This document shows, one piece after another, positions 5,927 to 6,777 of a DNA stretch of 6,777 nucleotides. Position 1 is the stretch's first letter, and every line of letters begins with the position of its first letter. Origin of the DNA: Ponticaulis sp. (lineage in GTDB: Bacteria; Pseudomonadota; Alphaproteobacteria; Caulobacterales; Hyphomonadaceae); the NCBI GenBank assembly GCA_002699325.1, contig PABS01000037.1:20420-27196 (forward strand). The letters run 5' to 3'. A program made the translations under genes and the position numbers. Below the pieces are notes generated by a model, which worked only from the letters and a program-made list of their open reading frames with translations, ran no database searches and was not told the origin of the DNA.

Positions 5927-6412
5927 ATGTCTGATACCGTCGAAACCCTCGATGATCTGAAAAACCTCAGCGAAGATGGCGGCTCGCCAGAAGCTGTTGT
6001 GAACGTAGAGCCGAAGATCGATCAGTTCGGTCGCGCTTACGGCACAGGTCGTCGTAAATCTGCTGTAGCCCGCGTCTGGATCAAACCAGGCTCTGGTAAG
6101 ATCACTGTGAACGGAAAAGATCAGGCTGAGTATTTTGCTCGCCCGGTTCTGCAGATGATCATTGAGCAGCCTCTGATCGCTGCTGAGCGTCGCGGTGAGT
6201 TCGACGTTATCTGTACTGTTAAAGGTTCTGGCCTCTCTGGTCAGGCTGGCGCTGTACGTCATGGCATTTCGCGTGCGCTTGTAGCTTATGAGCCTTCTCT
6301 GCGCCCAGTGCTCAAGCCATTCGGCTTCATGACACGTGACCCGCGTACGGTTGAACGTAAGAAGTACGGTCGTGCAAAAGCGCGTCGTAGCTTCCAGTTC
6401 TCGAAGCGCTAG
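5927..6412 (+). CDS. rpsI: 30S ribosomal protein S9
   Basis: 161-residue S9, a head-domain protein of the small subunit whose C-terminal tail reaches toward the P-site t[16 protein letters not shown] (39-51) opens the conserved domain, [19 protein letters not shown] starts near residue 100, and the protein ends in the canonical [11 protein letters not shown] with the terminal Lys-Arg. The first 38 residues are an acidic extension (many Asp and Glu) not found in the roughly 130-residue E. coli protein; longer N-termini are usual in alphaproteobacterial S9. The ATG at 5927 lies 3 nt after the rplM stop with only a weak ribosome binding site, which suggests coupling to rplM translation. A hairpin terminator follows. 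Codon use is biased as in rplM. Confidence 0.98.
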   Translation: MSDTVETLDDLKNLSEDGGSPEAVVNVEPKIDQFGRAYGTGRRKSAVARVWIKPGSGKITVNGKDQAEYFARPVLQMIIEQPLIAAERRGEFDVICTVKGSGLSGQAGAVRHGISRALVAYEPSLRPVLKPFGFMTRDPRTVERKKYGRAKARRSFQFSKR

Positions 6413-6433
6413 GTCAGCTTACAAGACTTATGC

Positions 6434-6462
6434 AAGGGCGCTTCCGAGGAGGCGCCCTTTCT
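6434..6462 (+). terminator. hairpin terminator after rpsI
   Basis: AAGGGCGC (6434-6441) pairs exactly with GCGCCCTT (6452-6459); three more pairs, one of them G-T, close a CGAG tetraloop, giving an 11-bp stem. The 3' side runs into TTTCT, a short U-tract. It stands 21 bp after the rpsI stop and before argC, so it should end the ribosomal operon, perhaps incompletely because the U-run is short. Confidence 0.75.
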
Positions 6463-6468
6463 GTATCT

Positions 6469-6473
6469 GGAGG
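6469..6473 (+). promoter_or_regulatory. ribosome binding site of argC
   Basis: GGAGG with a 5-nt spacer to the ATG at 6479, the strongest Shine-Dalgarno in the window; it fixes the argC start. Confidence 0.75.
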
Positions 6474-6478
6474 GTGGA

Positions 6479-6777
6479 ATGTCGACAAAGTCTGTGAAGG
6501 CGGCAGTGCTGGGTGCAAGCGGGTATACGGGCGCCGAAATGCTCCGACTTGTTGCTGCACACCCTCACATTGAAGTCGTGGCGGCCACGGCCAATGCACT
6601 GGCCGGGCAGCCACTGACGAGCGTTTATCCGCATCTTTCCAGCTTTTCAGGTTTGGATCTGATAACTGCAGATGATGTAGATTGGTCAAATGTCGATCTG
6701 GCTATTTCGTGCCTGCCGCACGGAACCAGCCAGGACATTGTAGAGACACTGCCGGAAACGGTTCGGGTTGTTGACCT
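6479..6777 (+). CDS. argC: N-acetyl-gamma-glutamyl-phosphate reductase, N-terminal part
   Basis: The first 99 codons are present; the rest lies beyond the window. ArgC reduces N-acetylglutamyl phosphate to the semialdehyde with NADPH, the third step of arginine biosynthesis, in the cytoplasm. The NADP-binding Rossmann motif GASGYTGAE is at residues 12-20, followed by MLRLVAAHPHIEVVAATA (21-38), SVYPHL (48-53) and ISCLPHGTSQ (75-84), which are conserved ArgC blocks. The catalytic cysteine lies later in the protein and is not in the window (the Cys in SCLPHG is not it). The pattern fits the longer type 1 enzyme. rplM-rpsI-argC is an order I recall from other alphaproteobacteria, but the terminator in between and the gene's own strong ribosome binding site suggest at least partly separate expression. 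Confidence 0.95.
   Translation, partial: MSTKSVKAAVLGASGYTGAEMLRLVAAHPHIEVVAATANALAGQPLTSVYPHLSSFSGLDLITADDVDWSNVDLAISCLPHGTSQDIVETLPETVRVVD

Noticed and set aside
5543..6262. 239-codon open frame on the minus strand across rplM and rpsI
   Set aside because: It lies antisense to two certain ribosomal protein genes, its product resembles no family I know, and the frame is open because of the biased codon use of the genes opposite.

Overview
This window looks like an ordinary chromosomal stretch of an alphaproteobacterium. The evidence is the rplM-rpsI-argC order, a DUF2842 protein (a family I know mainly from Alphaproteobacteria), a COX15-type heme A synthase typical of aerobic alphas and mitochondria, and an Atm1-type ABC exporter next to a homologue of the short, rhizobial-type phosphatidylserine decarboxylase. 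Composition is moderately GC-rich by eye. A marine Caulobacterales/Hyphomonadaceae-like organism would fit, but the sequence alone does not settle the genus. I see no insertion sequence, phage gene, CRISPR array, tRNA or rRNA.

Layout. 1-224 (-): start of a LOG-family (TIGR00730) nucleotide-processing gene, cut by the window edge. 225-325: divergent intergenic region with a perfect 17-bp palindrome. 326-2167 (+): Atm1/HMT-type half-transporter ABC exporter, followed with probable translational coupling by 2176-3078 (+), a membrane-anchored phosphatidylserine-decarboxylase homologue that lacks two of the three catalytic residues and carries an acidic tail. 3082-3282 (-): DUF2842 small membrane protein. 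3357-4415 (+): heme A synthase (COX15/CtaA). 4391-5419 (-): unrecognised lipoprotein with blade-like beta repeats, overlapping the heme A synthase gene tail-to-tail. 5456-5923 and 5927-6412 (+): ribosomal proteins L13 and S9, followed by a hairpin terminator. 6479-6777 (+): 5' end of argC.

How they fit together. The ABC exporter and the PSD-like protein probably form one transcription unit with their own controlled promoter. Heme A synthase supplies heme A to aa3-type cytochrome oxidase. L13 and S9 are a classic two-gene ribosomal operon, and its promoter must lie in, or very close to, the start of the divergent lipoprotein gene. ArgC begins a separate arginine-biosynthesis unit after the terminator. 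Genes are packed tightly: two convergent pairs are separated by 3 bp or overlap by 25 bp.

No obviously new multi-gene system is visible. The points most worth a second look are the apparently dead PSD homologue coupled to the Atm1-type exporter, the palindrome in front of that pair, and the uncharacterised lipoprotein.
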